From positions 1,178,001 to 1,242,000 of the forward strand of contig NZ_FWFO01000001.1 in the NCBI RefSeq assembly GCF_900172225.1: a stretch of 64,000 nucleotides of DNA, given 5' to 3'. Each line of letters begins with the position of its first letter. Position 1 is the first letter of the stretch. Source of the stretch: Falsiruegeria litorea R37 (GTDB taxonomy: Bacteria > Pseudomonadota > Alphaproteobacteria > Rhodobacterales > Rhodobacteraceae). Below, piece by piece: positions 16,898 to 25,473 of the stretch. The notes under the pieces are model-generated. The model was not told the origin of the DNA. It worked only from the letters and a program-made list of their open reading frames with translations, and made no database searches. The position numbers and the translations under genes are program-made.

Positions 16898-18220
16898 TCA
16901 TCCGCCCGTCCAATTACGCCTGTCCTTTTTGCTATCTTTGGCGTGCTGGACCTTTGCAAAGAGGCTTTGCGCGGCTGGTGACGGGTCGACATCCCCAAAC
17001 AGCTGCTCGCGCTTCTTCAAGAGATTTTCACCTCTTTCCTTAAGTGTCAGGTCATCGCCGGACAAAAGGAACAGGCCACTGACAATGGCCGCATAGAGTT
17101 TCCAATCGCCAAGACTTTTGGCGACGTGCTCTTTTAGGGTGCCCTTGAACGACGTGGCCTTGTTCCGCAGGGCCTCTTCCAGCGCAGCCTCAAGCGCGAT
17201 GACCTTGGCATTGAGCAGCCCCACCTCGGCGCGCAGAGCATCCTCGACGTCCGTGTTTGGGGCGGGGGTGTCTAATTTGGATGAAATGTTGTTGAGAAGG
17301 GCGGGCAGTTCGACCAGCGGGAGGAAGGTGTCAGGGATCTGGTTGTAACCAAACTGATGAAACTGCGCTTGCGCGTTTTCGATTTGGAACGACAGGCCTG
17401 AGAGGGCTGGGGAGATTGTAGCCGCGTTGGTGATCAGTCTTTTGGTCGAGTTTGGCTCCAACTCAGGGAAGCGTTGAGGCGGGGGCGTGACGGTGCGCTG
17501 GTATTCCTCCCTGATCTTTTCGATTTCGGCAGCAACGGCTTCGGGGCCTGCGTTCCAGATGGTGTCATCAATCAACGCGACGCGGCGTTGGAGTTCCCGG
17601 TCGAGAGGGGAGCCTTCGACGAATCCTGTGTACCAGTCGGTCCAATAGTCGCTGACCAACGGGTTATTCCGAAGGTTTTCAATCATCGATTGCACGCGAC
17701 TTAGCACTTCATTGGTGCTGAATTGCTGTTGGTTTGAGGGGAACAGTGGCCTATCCAATGATACTTCTTGAAAATTGTCCAAGTCTTGAAGCAAAAATAC
17801 TTGTCTCAATTGCGCTTCGCGAAGGCTCCTTTGCTCATCTAGGCGACGCAACAGCTTCCTTAGTTCGACGGATACGTTGACGCCATATCTGACACTTGGA
17901 ACGATTGAGCTACAAAGCTCCGCAACTGAAACGAATGCCTCCTTGCTCGGGCCGGTAGGATGCTTGTTTCCCGCGTGAGCGGCCTGATTGACTGCTTGAT
18001 GAAGTTCCGCTGTGCCTAGTTTCACGGCACAAACCAAGCTGTGGGTAAATCTCAGTTGACTAACCTGAGTAAAAAACTCCCAGCCCAAATGATCAAAGTC
18101 GAAGGCGTTTGGTAGGAGCGGCAATGCCCTTAAGATGTCGCGAGTGACGACACTTGCGAACGCATCTGCTGCCTGGACGCTAGGCATATCTGGAATATCG
18201 GGTAGCTCGACATCTTCCAT
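16898..18220 (-). CDS. Hypothetical protein with coiled coil and one predicted membrane segment
   Basis: A 440-residue protein with no family I recognise. The start ATG 18220 gives MEDVELPDIPDMPS and leaves 39 bp to the divergent lepA. The first two thirds look helical and soluble. A heptad-like stretch (DALRAEVGLLNAKVIALEAALEEALRN, around residues 340-366) predicts a coiled coil. A short hydrophobic segment (LYAAIVSGLFLL) follows, and the C-terminus is basic (KDSKKDRRNWTGG). The middle part (about 17700-18100) is visibly richer in A/T than lepA. This, its orphan nature and the housekeeping neighbour suggest acquired DNA. A membrane-anchored scaffold or defence component is conceivable, not shown. 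Confidence 0.7.
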   Translation of the reverse strand: MEDVELPDIPDMPSVQAADAFASVVTRDILRALPLLPNAFDFDHLGWEFFTQVSQLRFTHSLVCAVKLGTAELHQAVNQAAHAGNKHPTGPSKEAFVSVAELCSSIVPSVRYGVNVSVELRKLLRRLDEQRSLREAQLRQVFLLQDLDNFQEVSLDRPLFPSNQQQFSTNEVLSRVQSMIENLRNNPLVSDYWTDWYTGFVEGSPLDRELQRRVALIDDTIWNAGPEAVAAEIEKIREEYQRTVTPPPQRFPELEPNSTKRLITNAATISPALSGLSFQIENAQAQFHQFGYNQIPDTFLPLVELPALLNNISSKLDTPAPNTDVEDALRAEVGLLNAKVIALEAALEEALRNKATSFKGTLKEHVAKSLGDWKLYAAIVSGLFLLSGDDLTLKERGENLLKKREQLFGDVDPSPAAQSLFAKVQHAKDSKKDRRNWTGG

Positions 18221-18259
18221 GCTTGACCAACTCGCGATTCCCAACCATATCCCCAAGCC

Positions 18260-20074
18260 ATGACAGACCTCGCTCATATCCGCAATTTCTCCATCGTCGC
18301 GCACATCGACCATGGCAAATCCACCCTTGCTGACCGGCTCATCCAGGAGACCGGCACCGTCAAGGATCGCGACATGAAGGAGCAGTTGCTCGATGCCATG
18401 GACATCGAACGCGAGCGAGGCATCACGATCAAGGCCAATACGGTCCGCATCGATTACACCGCCGACAATGGTGAGGCCTATGTCCTGAACCTGATCGACA
18501 CCCCCGGTCACGTCGACTTTGCCTATGAGGTCTCCCGCTCCATGCGCGCGGTTGAGGGCTCGCTGCTGGTCGTGGACTCGACGCAGGGCGTCGAGGCGCA
18601 GACGCTGGCGAATGTCTATCAGGCGATTGATGCCGATCATGAGATCGTGCCGGTTCTCAACAAGATCGACCTGCCTGCGTCCGACTGTGACCGCGTGGCC
18701 GAACAGATCGAGGATGTGATCGGCATCGACGCGACCGACGCCATTCAGGTCAGTGCCAAGACCGGCGTGGGCATTCATGAGACGCTCGAAGCCATCGTGA
18801 CCCAATTGCCCGCACCACAGGGCACGCTTGATGCGCCGCTCAAGGCGATGCTGGTGGACTCTTGGTACGACGCCTATCTCGGCGTGATCGTCCTGGTCCG
18901 CATCATGGACGGCACTTTGAAAAAGGGCATGCGGGTCAAGTTCATGTCGAACGGCACCCTGCACCACGTCGACCGCGTCGGCGTCTTCCGCCCGGAAATG
19001 CAGATGGTCGACAGCCTCGGCCCCGGCGAGATCGGCTTTCTGACCGCCTCGATCAAACAGGTGCGCGACACCCGCGTGGGCGACACCATCACCAACGACC
19101 GCAACGGCACCGAAGACGCGCTTGACGGCTTCAAACCCGCGCAGCCGGTTGTGTTCTGTGGCCTCTTCCCGGTGGACAGTGCCGAGTTCGAGGATCTGCG
19201 CGACGCGATCGAGAAACTGGCGCTCAACGACGCCTCTTTCAGCTTTGAGATGGAAACCTCGGCCGCGCTTGGCTTTGGCTTCCGCTGTGGTTTCCTGGGC
19301 CTTCTGCACCTTGAGGTCATCCGCGACCGGATCGAGCGTGAATACAACATCGAGCTGATCACCACCGCGCCCTCCGTGGTCTACAACGTCTTCATGAAAG
19401 GCAAAGACGGCGAACCCGGCGAGATGATCGAGCTGCACAACCCCGCCGACATGCCCGATCCCTCCAAGGTCGACCACATCCAGGAACCGCGCATCAAGGC
19501 TACGATCCTGGTGCCGGATGAATACCTGGGCGACGTGCTGAAACTGTGCCAGGACCGCCGCGGCATCCAAGAGGATCTGACATATGCCGGCTCCCGCGCG
19601 ATGGTGGTCTATGACCTGCCGCTGAACGAGGTGGTGTTCGACTTCTACGACCGCCTGAAATCGGTGACCAAGGGCTATGCCTCGTTCGACTATCAGATGA
19701 CCGGGTATCGCGAGGACAATCTGGTCAAGATGTCGGTGCTGGTGAATGACGAGCCGGTCGACGCGCTGTCGATGATGGTCCACCGCGACCGGGCCGAGAT
19801 GCGGGGCCGGGCGATGTGCGAAAAGCTCAAGGACCTGATCCCCCGCCACATGTTCAAAATCCCGATCCAGGCGGCCATCGGCGGCAAGGTCATCGCGCGC
19901 GAAACCCTATCCGCGCTGCGCAAGGACGTGACGGCGAAATGCTACGGCGGCGACGCGACCCGGAAGAAGAAACTGCTGGAGAAGCAGAAGGCGGGTAAAA
20001 AGAAGATGCGCCAGTTCGGGAAGGTTGATATTCCTCAGGAGGCGTTTATCTCGGCTTTGAAGATGGATAGCTAA
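18260..20074 (+). CDS. lepA: Elongation factor 4 (LepA)
   Basis: A 604-residue ribosome-associated translational GTPase. G1 AHIDHGKST is near the N-terminus, followed by [16 protein letters not shown] (G3) and NKIDLP (G4). The LepA-specific C-terminal domain ends in the basic [20 protein letters not shown] segment, typical of EF4. The start [19 protein letters not shown] is canonical. Usually found with lepB/rnc in some bacteria, but here it stands alone between two uncharacterised genes. Confidence 0.98.
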   Translation: MTDLAHIRNFSIVAHIDHGKSTLADRLIQETGTVKDRDMKEQLLDAMDIERERGITIKANTVRIDYTADNGEAYVLNLIDTPGHVDFAYEVSRSMRAVEGSLLVVDSTQGVEAQTLANVYQAIDADHEIVPVLNKIDLPASDCDRVAEQIEDVIGIDATDAIQVSAKTGVGIHETLEAIVTQLPAPQGTLDAPLKAMLVDSWYDAYLGVIVLVRIMDGTLKKGMRVKFMSNGTLHHVDRVGVFRPEMQMVDSLGPGEIGFLTASIKQVRDTRVGDTITNDRNGTEDALDGFKPAQPVVFCGLFPVDSAEFEDLRDAIEKLALNDASFSFEMETSAALGFGFRCGFLGLLHLEVIRDRIEREYNIELITTAPSVVYNVFMKGKDGEPGEMIELHNPADMPDPSKVDHIQEPRIKATILVPDEYLGDVLKLCQDRRGIQEDLTYAGSRAMVVYDLPLNEVVFDFYDRLKSVTKGYASFDYQMTGYREDNLVKMSVLVNDEPVDALSMMVHRDRAEMRGRAMCEKLKDLIPRHMFKIPIQAAIGGKVIARETLSALRKDVTAKCYGGDATRKKKLLEKQKAGKKKMRQFGKVDIPQEAFISALKMDS

Positions 20075-20268
20075 TTGCCTCTCCTTTTTGGCGTAATCTA
20101 CACTTCTTAGGCGGGCGCATTGGACGTTGTCTAAATAGGTGTGCTGCTTCCCCTAGTTCCACAACGGTTGGACTATGCAGAAGGTTCCATATACCGAGGG
20201 CTTTACTAACTGTAAATTGCCTATAAGTTGAGCTGTGATTGTTTTCAGTTCCTAAAGGTATAATTTGG

Positions 20269-21189
20269 ATGGAAGATAAGGCAGTTGAACTGGTGGTTTC
20301 GCTTACCGGAGATCAAAGCGATGACCATCTTGTTCCGGCGTTTACGGCTCTAGATAGTGCTCATGCGATTTCTCAAGCATTGATGATGGTCCTACACTAT
20401 GCGCAGAATGGAGAAATTCGACGCAGAAATTTCAAAGATCTAGATCTTGTTTTAAATCTACGAACGACACGACCTGGGTCTTACGAATTTGTTTTTGAGT
20501 TTTCTCAGCTTGCGCCATACTTGATGGAAGCATATGGCTCCGGGTTGGCTAATGCTTCCTGGAAATTGATCGAAACAGTGTTCAAGCGAGCAACCGGTTT
20601 GGCTGGAGCGGCTGAGATTGAAGAAGCAGAAGATGACGGGAGGATCAATGCTGGCGACTTGGGAGCGCTGATCCAAGCTACTGAGCCCTCCGTACGCAGA
20701 GCTCACTCAGTTATCAATCATGGTTCACAAAATGTTAACATATTCGTTTATGGGGACGGAAATCAGATCAACCTAGATTCTGAAAGTAAAGAGTATATGT
20801 ACGAGAGCGTTTTCAATGATGAAACGCGCTCTCAGCGTTTCTTGGTTACGAGTTTTGATGGTCGAAACCGCACAGGACGTTTGTTTGATCTGGAAAAAGA
20901 GCAAGCGTTTACATTCGACTTGTTAGCTGAGGCTGACAGGCAATCTTTGACTGTAATTGTGGAAGCGGCAAGCGCTTACGCTCTTCGTCAAAAGGGAAAA
21001 TTTGATGAGAATATGGAAGCGGTGTGCGCATTCACTTCGGTGGATGCCCCAGATGGACGTCAAAAGCGACTAAAGGTATTTGCGGCGGCTAAAGATTTTG
21101 ATGAGCTGGAAGTGGGGCAAATCCCAGATGTTACTAATGCTTCGCGTCAGCTCGAGGATGGCACCGACGATGACAGTGTTTTGGAATAA
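20269..21189 (+). CDS. Hypothetical protein (DUF7946-like), possible oligomeric or defence-associated protein
   Basis: A 306-residue protein, relatively A/T-rich in codon use. The N-terminal part (LVVSLTGDQSDDHLVPAF, LRTTRPGSYEFVFE) recalls a family of uncharacterised roughly 300-residue proteins (from memory, DUF7946). The middle contains INHGSQNVNIFVYGDGNQINL, a beta-rich Asn/Gly segment, and a later small domain begins RFLVTSFDGRNRTGRLFD. ATG 20269 has AAAGG upstream; a TTG at 20239 is less likely. No signal peptide or membrane helix. Its position just after lepA, in a locus with another orphan gene, suggests accessory DNA. Function unknown. Confidence 0.7.
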   Translation: MEDKAVELVVSLTGDQSDDHLVPAFTALDSAHAISQALMMVLHYAQNGEIRRRNFKDLDLVLNLRTTRPGSYEFVFEFSQLAPYLMEAYGSGLANASWKLIETVFKRATGLAGAAEIEEAEDDGRINAGDLGALIQATEPSVRRAHSVINHGSQNVNIFVYGDGNQINLDSESKEYMYESVFNDETRSQRFLVTSFDGRNRTGRLFDLEKEQAFTFDLLAEADRQSLTVIVEAASAYALRQKGKFDENMEAVCAFTSVDAPDGRQKRLKVFAAAKDFDELEVGQIPDVTNASRQLEDGTDDDSVLE

Positions 21190-21262
21190 TAGTACGCAGA
21201 TTTGCTTGGCCTAGGGCTTGTTAAAGTGTGAGCGCAAGTGAAGTTTGCCCGGCGGGACCGCC

Positions 21263-21325
21263 GGGCCGCGCCGACCCGCCCCATGGGCGGCGCGATTGCG
21301 CCCCGCCCCCGGGTCGGCGCGGCCC
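21263..21325. repeat. Large GC-rich inverted repeat between convergent genes
   Basis: A perfect 16-bp inverted repeat (21263-21278 with 21310-21325) encloses a 31-nt GC-rich spacer that can pair further. It is preceded by a second perfect hairpin at 21248-21265 (CCCGGCGG, GA, CCGCCGGG). It could form a cruciform or bidirectional transcription end between the DUF7946-like gene and znuB, although there is no T-tract. Confidence 0.7.
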
Positions 21326-21404
21326 TCAGTGAGTGACGGCAACGGTGATGCTTGGGGTTTTCAAGGTTTGATGATGTTGTGGCAAAGGGGGAGGGTACAG
21401 TACC

Positions 21405-22196
21405 TCACCGCCGCACCACACTCCCCACCACGGTTGTTACCACAAAGGCCAGTGAGGCGCCGCAGACGATGCTGGGGCCTGCGGGGGTGTCGAACCAATA
21501 AGCGCCATAGAGCCCGCCCAGGGCCGACAGCGCGCCGATCACGGCGGCGGTGACGGCCATGGCTTCGGGGGTGCGCACAAGGGGCCGTGCGGCCGCGGCC
21601 GGGATCACTAGCATCGCGGCGATCAGCAGCACGCCCACCACCTTGATCGCAACGGCCACCATCAGCGCCAGTGCCAGCGTCAGCCAGACCTCCTCTCGCC
21701 GGGGATCAATGCCGGATGCGCGCGCAAGGTCGGGGTTGAGCGTCGACAGGAGCAGCGCCGACCAGCGCCACAGGATCAGACCGGCCACGCCAAGCCCCCC
21801 CAGCCAGATGGTCGCCAGGTCCATGCGGTTCACGGCCAGGATGTCGCCAAACAGAAACGCCATCAAATCAAGCCTGACATTGGACAGCATCGCCACGGCC
21901 ACCAGCCCCACCGCAAGCGCGCTGTGGGCCATCACGCCAAGCAGCGTGTCCATCGCATACCCTCTCCCCCGCAGGGCGGTCACGGCAGAGGACATGGCAA
22001 GCGCGGCGACAATCACCGCAGGCAGGATCGGCAGCGAGAAGGACAGCGCCAGGGCCACCCCCAGAACGGCGGCATGGGCCGTGGCCTCGCCGAAATAGGC
22101 CATCCGGCGCCACACCACGAAACAGCCCATGGGGGCGGCGGCCAAAGCTACGCCAACGCCAGCAAGCGCGGCGCGGACCATGAAATCGTCAAGCAT
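21405..22196 (-). CDS. znuB: Zinc ABC transporter permease ZnuB
   Basis: A 263-residue integral membrane protein of the ABC-3 family and the channel of the zinc importer. Many hydrophobic helices are visible, with the conserved FGEATAHAAVLGVALAL and GDILAV segments and KVVGVLLIAAMLVIPAAAARPL toward the C-terminus. ATG 22196 overlaps the znuC stop as TGATG, so it is translationally coupled. Last gene of the zur-znuC-znuB operon. Confidence 0.95.
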   Translation of the reverse strand: MLDDFMVRAALAGVGVALAAAPMGCFVVWRRMAYFGEATAHAAVLGVALALSFSLPILPAVIVAALAMSSAVTALRGRGYAMDTLLGVMAHSALAVGLVAVAMLSNVRLDLMAFLFGDILAVNRMDLATIWLGGLGVAGLILWRWSALLLSTLNPDLARASGIDPRREEVWLTLALALMVAVAIKVVGVLLIAAMLVIPAAAARPLVRTPEAMAVTAAVIGALSALGGLYGAYWFDTPAGPSIVCGASLAFVVTTVVGSVVRR

Positions 22197-22939
22197 CAGT
22201 GGGAATGCCCATGTTCTGTTGAGTGGTCGTGGGAATGCGTGTGCTGGTGGCGATACAGCGCCAGCGCGCCCTGGGTGCCGGTACCAAAGAGCGCGCGGTA
22301 TTCCGGCGCTTCGGCCACCACCTCGGGCGTGCCTTCGCAGCAGACGTGGCCATTCATGCACAGCACCCGGTCCGAGGCGGCCATGACCACATGCAGGTCG
22401 TGGCTTACCATCACCACGGCGCAGCCGAGCGACTGGCGCACCTCTTCGATCTGGCGATAGAACGCAGCCGATCCGGGCTGGTCCAGCCCCTGCGTGGCCT
22501 CATCCAGCAACAGCAGGTCCGGGGTTTCCAGCAGCGCGCGTGCGAGAAGGACACGCTGGAATTGTCCGCCAGACAGCTGCGACATCTGCCGGTTTTCTAG
22601 CCCCGGCGCACCCGCGTGTTCCAGGGCGTCGCGGGCTTTGGATACAGAGATACGCTTTGGCAAGCCCAAGAAACGCTGCACGGTCATGGGCAGCGAGGCA
22701 TCGATGGCGAGTTTCTGCGGCACATAGCCGATGCGCAGCCCGTCCGCGCGCGTTACCCGGCCCGAGGTCGGCACCTGCGCACCAATCAGCGTGCGCAGAA
22801 AGGTGGATTTGCCAGACCCGTTGGGGCCAACGATAGTGACAATCTCACCGCGCGCGATCTGCACGCTGACGTCGTGCAGCACCGTTCGCCCACCCAGCCG
22901 GACGTTCAGCCCCTTGGTTTCAATCAACGGCGTCGTCAT
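22196..22939 (-). CDS. znuC: Zinc ABC transporter ATP-binding protein ZnuC
   Basis: A 247-residue ABC ATPase. Walker A GPNGSGKST, signature LSGGQFQRV, Walker B LLLLDEA and the switch His in VSHDLH are present. A histidine-rich tail (HQHTHSHDHSTEHGHSH) is characteristic of zinc/manganese importers. The ATG at 22939 overlaps the zur stop as TGATG; a GTG one codon earlier is possible. Couples ATP hydrolysis to ZnuB with ZnuA as binding protein. Confidence 0.96.
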   Translation of the reverse strand: MTTPLIETKGLNVRLGGRTVLHDVSVQIARGEIVTIVGPNGSGKSTFLRTLIGAQVPTSGRVTRADGLRIGYVPQKLAIDASLPMTVQRFLGLPKRISVSKARDALEHAGAPGLENRQMSQLSGGQFQRVLLARALLETPDLLLLDEATQGLDQPGSAAFYRQIEEVRQSLGCAVVMVSHDLHVVMAASDRVLCMNGHVCCEGTPEVVAEAPEYRALFGTGTQGALALYRHQHTHSHDHSTEHGHSH

Positions 22940-23415
22940 CACGCAGCTCCGGCACAGGCCGGGCAGATGCCCTCGGCCTCGACCACAATCTTTTCGATTG
23001 TGAACCCTGTGGTTTTGGCTGCGTCACTCAGGCTGCCTTGAGAGACTTCGGTGTCGGCTTCGGCCACGGCCTTGCATTCGCGGCAGATCAAAAAGGCCGG
23101 TACATGGTCGTGGTTGGGATGGGCGCAAGCGGTATAGGCGTTCAGGCGCTCGATCCGGTGAACGAATCCGTTTTGCACCAGGAAATCCAGCGCGCGATAC
23201 GCCACAGGAGGCTGCGACCCCAGCCCCTCGTCCGCGAGAATGGCCAGAATGTCATAGGCACCCATAGCCTGATGCTTGTTCAACAGGATCTCCAGCACGC
23301 GGCGCCGGACGGCGGTAAACTGCAGCTTGTTCCGGGCGCAATGGGATTCAGCCTCGGACAGGGCGGTGTCGATACAGCGATCGTGATCATGCTCTGAGAA
23401 GCCAATTGTGCTCAT
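22939..23415 (-). CDS. zur: Zinc uptake regulator Zur (Fur family)
   Basis: A 158-residue Fur-family repressor. The winged HTH runs through FTAVRRRVLEILL and PPVAYRALDFLVQNGFVHRI; the zinc ligands include two CxxC motifs (CRECKA and CPACAG) and a His-rich region around ACAHPNHDHVP. First gene of the zur-znuCB operon and divergent from znuA, with two Zur-box-like sites between, so autoregulation by zinc is expected. Start ATG 23415. Confidence 0.94.
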   Translation of the reverse strand: MSTIGFSEHDHDRCIDTALSEAESHCARNKLQFTAVRRRVLEILLNKHQAMGAYDILAILADEGLGSQPPVAYRALDFLVQNGFVHRIERLNAYTACAHPNHDHVPAFLICRECKAVAEADTEVSQGSLSDAAKTTGFTIEKIVVEAEGICPACAGAA

Positions 23416-23446
23416 GTTTTTTATCCTGCCGGGGATTTTGTTGCTT

Positions 23447-23459
23447 GATATGTTATAAC
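23447..23459. promoter_or_regulatory. Zur-box-like site 1
   Basis: GATATGTTATAAC matches GTTATANTATAAC, the palindrome I recall for alphaproteobacterial Zur boxes, except at two positions. It lies in the divergent zur/znuA promoter region, nearer to zur. Confidence 0.6.
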
Positions 23460-23484
23460 GTCCGGACTAACAAGCGCAACAATT

Positions 23485-23497
23485 GTTACACTATAAC
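23485..23497. promoter_or_regulatory. Zur-box-like site 2
   Basis: GTTACACTATAAC, a near-perfect palindrome matching the same motif at nearly all positions. It ends 13 bp before the znuA start and just before its GGAGG ribosome site, which suits repression of znuA. Confidence 0.65.
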
Positions 23498-23510
23498 GTT
23501 GGAGGCTCTC

Positions 23511-24656
23511 ATGCTTCGCACCTTCGCGCTGTCTGCCGTTTCATTGTCTGCACTATCGGTTGCGGCATTTGCCGAACCGCCAAAGGTGGCCACGGATATT
23601 GCGCCGATCCACAGCCTTGTCTCGCAAGTCATGAATACAGTGGGCGAACCATCGCTGATTGTTCGCCAAGGGGCATCGCCGCATGGATACTCGATGCGCC
23701 CTTCCGAGGCCCGAGCATTGCAGAATGCGGATCTGGTTGTGTGGGTTGGCCCCGAGTTGACCCCATGGTTCGAAAAGCCGCTGTCGTCGCTTTCTGAAGG
23801 TGCGGCGAAGCTCGAGCTTCTTGAGGTTCCAGGCACGCTGCAGCTGGAGTATCGTGATCTGGACGAAGATGATCACGACAAGCATGGCGACGCCCATGCC
23901 GAAGGCGATGATCACGACGGGCACGATGATGACGATGCAGAGCATGATAATCATGACAAGCACGATGATGACCATGCAGAGCATGATGATCATGACAAGC
24001 ACGATGACGACCATGCAGAGCATGATAATCATGACAAGCACGATGACGACCATGCAGAACACGATGATCATGAGAAGCACGATGATCATGGCGCAGATGA
24101 GGATCATGCTGAATCTGACGACCATGGCCATGACCATCATGAAGGGTTGGATCCGCACGCTTGGTTGGACCCGCAGAACGCGCAGGTCTGGGTTCTTGCC
24201 ATTGCCGAGCGTTTGGCTGAATTGGATGCCGAAAACGCAGAGGTCTACCTGTTGAATGCCAAGGCCGCGGTCGAAGTGCTCAAGGCGCAAGAAGCGGAAC
24301 TCGCTGAGCAGATGGCTGGGCTGTCAGATCAGCCCTATGTCGCTTTCCACGATGCCTTTCAATATTTCGAAAGCCGGTTTGATCTAAAGATCGCGGGGAC
24401 GATTGCCTTGGGTGATGCCAGCGATCCCAGCCCAGCCCGTGTTGCGGCCCTGCGAGACCGGATCGTTGATCTGGGTGTGACCTGCGCCTATGCCGAGCCG
24501 CAATATGACCCGCGCCTGCTCGAAGCGGCGACCGAGACCGGTGAAGTGGAAATCCGGGTGATTGATCCGCTTGGCAGCACGTTGAGCATCGGCGCCGGGC
24601 TTTATGGTCAACTCATCGCGGCCATGGCGGACGAGTTCGCGGCTTGCGCGAACTGA
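23511..24656 (+). CDS. znuA: Zinc ABC transporter substrate-binding protein ZnuA
   Basis: A 381-residue periplasmic zinc-binding protein with signal peptide (to about AAFA|EPPKVA). The metal-site region includes QGASPHGYSMRPSEA. There is a very long His/Asp-rich charged loop (about residues 118-217) made of 13-residue repeats, then LDPHAWLDPQNAQVWV and FHDAFQYFE with further His ligands. The loop is larger than usual and is thought in this family to collect zinc. ATG 23511 has a perfect GGAGG. Expression is presumably Zur-repressed. Ends convergent with an ArsR gene across a terminator-like hairpin. Confidence 0.96.
   Translation: MLRTFALSAVSLSALSVAAFAEPPKVATDIAPIHSLVSQVMNTVGEPSLIVRQGASPHGYSMRPSEARALQNADLVVWVGPELTPWFEKPLSSLSEGAAKLELLEVPGTLQLEYRDLDEDDHDKHGDAHAEGDDHDGHDDDDAEHDNHDKHDDDHAEHDDHDKHDDDHAEHDNHDKHDDDHAEHDDHEKHDDHGADEDHAESDDHGHDHHEGLDPHAWLDPQNAQVWVLAIAERLAELDAENAEVYLLNAKAAVEVLKAQEAELAEQMAGLSDQPYVAFHDAFQYFESRFDLKIAGTIALGDASDPSPARVAALRDRIVDLGVTCAYAEPQYDPRLLEAATETGEVEIRVIDPLGSTLSIGAGLYGQLIAAMADEFAACAN
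23937..24092 (+). repeat. 39-bp tandem repeats encoding the ZnuA His-rich loop
   Basis: Four consecutive 39-bp units start at 23937, 23976, 24015 and 24054, each encoding a 13-residue block related to AEHDNHDKHDDDH. The first three are nearly identical at DNA level, the fourth has drifted. Such arrays change length by slippage or recombination. Confidence 0.9.
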
Positions 24657-24668
24657 CTTGAGGTTGAA

Positions 24669-24707
24669 CACGGGCGGACCAAAGGATTTTAGAAAGGTCT
24701 GCCCGTG
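24669..24707. terminator. Bidirectional hairpin between znuA and the ArsR gene
   Basis: A 12-bp stem (24669-24680 with 24696-24707, one G-U type mismatch) with a 15-nt loop sits in the 53-bp gap between two convergent genes. T-rich stretches near it are weak, so strength is uncertain. Confidence 0.6.
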
Positions 24708-24709
24708 AT

Positions 24710-25045
24710 TTACTTGTTGTCACAAAACAGATCGTAGACAACTTCCAAGATGCGGCGCGGCCGTTCGTCCGCCAAGCTGTAGTATATTGCCTTGCCTTCG
24801 CGGCGGGGCGTTACCAGGCCTTCAAGGCGCAAACGGGACAGCTGCTGAGACACGGCAGCCTGACGAGCTGAGAGCAGGTTTTCAAGCTCGGTCACCGATT
24901 TCTCACCGGTCACCAGATGACACAGGATCATCAATCGACCTTCGTGGCTGATCGCCTTGAGAAAGTTCGACGCTTTGGTTGCGTTCTCGACCATGCTGTC
25001 GAGTTCTTCTACGTCCATTTGGCTGGAAAATTGTGGGAGAGCCAT
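24710..25045 (-). CDS. ArsR-family regulator, SqrR/BigR-like (sulfide/persulfide sensor type)
   Basis: A 111-residue winged-helix repressor. The HTH runs through SVTELENLLSARQAAVSQQLSRLR followed by the wing PRREGKAIYYSL. Two cysteines, C42 in LMILCHLV and C108 in VYDLFCDNK, stand 66 residues apart. This is the same spacing I recall for the persulfide-sensing pair C41/C107 of SqrR and for BigR/YgaV. The role (derepression of sulfide-detoxification genes) is inferred. A candidate target operon (DUF442, YeeE, persulfide dioxygenase) lies at 49.1-51.3 kb. The start ATG 25045 gives MALPQFSSQMD. Confidence 0.85.
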   Translation of the reverse strand: MALPQFSSQMDVEELDSMVENATKASNFLKAISHEGRLMILCHLVTGEKSVTELENLLSARQAAVSQQLSRLRLEGLVTPRREGKAIYYSLADERPRRILEVVYDLFCDNK

Positions 25046-25473
25046 TTTTTCAGTCCTTGTTCCCGACAGGGTCGGGGTCTTGTATCGCGATCCATTCCTT
25101 GTTTCGCTTCGATAGGTGCGGTCGCATACCGCATTTGTCCAAGCAAATCTACAATCCTGTCGGTTATGATCGTACAAGTTCTCGTGTATACATTACTTTA
25201 GCGTGCATTGTTGATCCGCATCCCGAGTGCGGAGAACGCGAAGTTTCATCGTGAAACTGAATGAGCAAGTCTGTGATCTTAGGTAAAAATCTATCTGTTT
25301 GAATTTGCGAATTTGATCCGATCACGGGATGTATCACGTCAATTGGCGCAACCGATCCGCGATTCATGTTGTGGGTACTCAGGCAAGGGGGAAAAGTTGA
25401 CGTTGGGTCACCGTGGCGTGAATGGGTCAACAATCCGGTCGGGATCATTGGGATTGGAAGGGGGCGACAGCCC
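25046..25473. other. Intergenic region upstream of the ArsR gene
   Basis: No gene is supported. Possible control elements are the 8-bp palindrome TGTATACA at 25185-25192 in an A/T-rich stretch and the inverted repeat GTTTCA-TCG-TGAAAC at 25243-25257. Either could be a regulator site; neither matches a consensus I can name. Confidence 0.35.

Noticed and set aside
16898-19849. A very long minus-strand open frame of 983 codons covering the first 1.6 kb of lepA
   Set aside because: Opposite lepA it translates to His/Asp/Val-rich antisense sequence typical of GC-rich coding DNA. Only the part from 18220 downward, outside lepA, looks like a protein.
23937-24092. CRISPR-like regular repeats
   Set aside because: The 39-bp period is in frame, has no spacers and encodes the ZnuA His-rich loop.
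24669-24707. Strong terminator for both znuA and the ArsR gene
   Set aside because: A good stem is present but T-tracts are weak on both strands, so it is kept only as a moderate-confidence hairpin.
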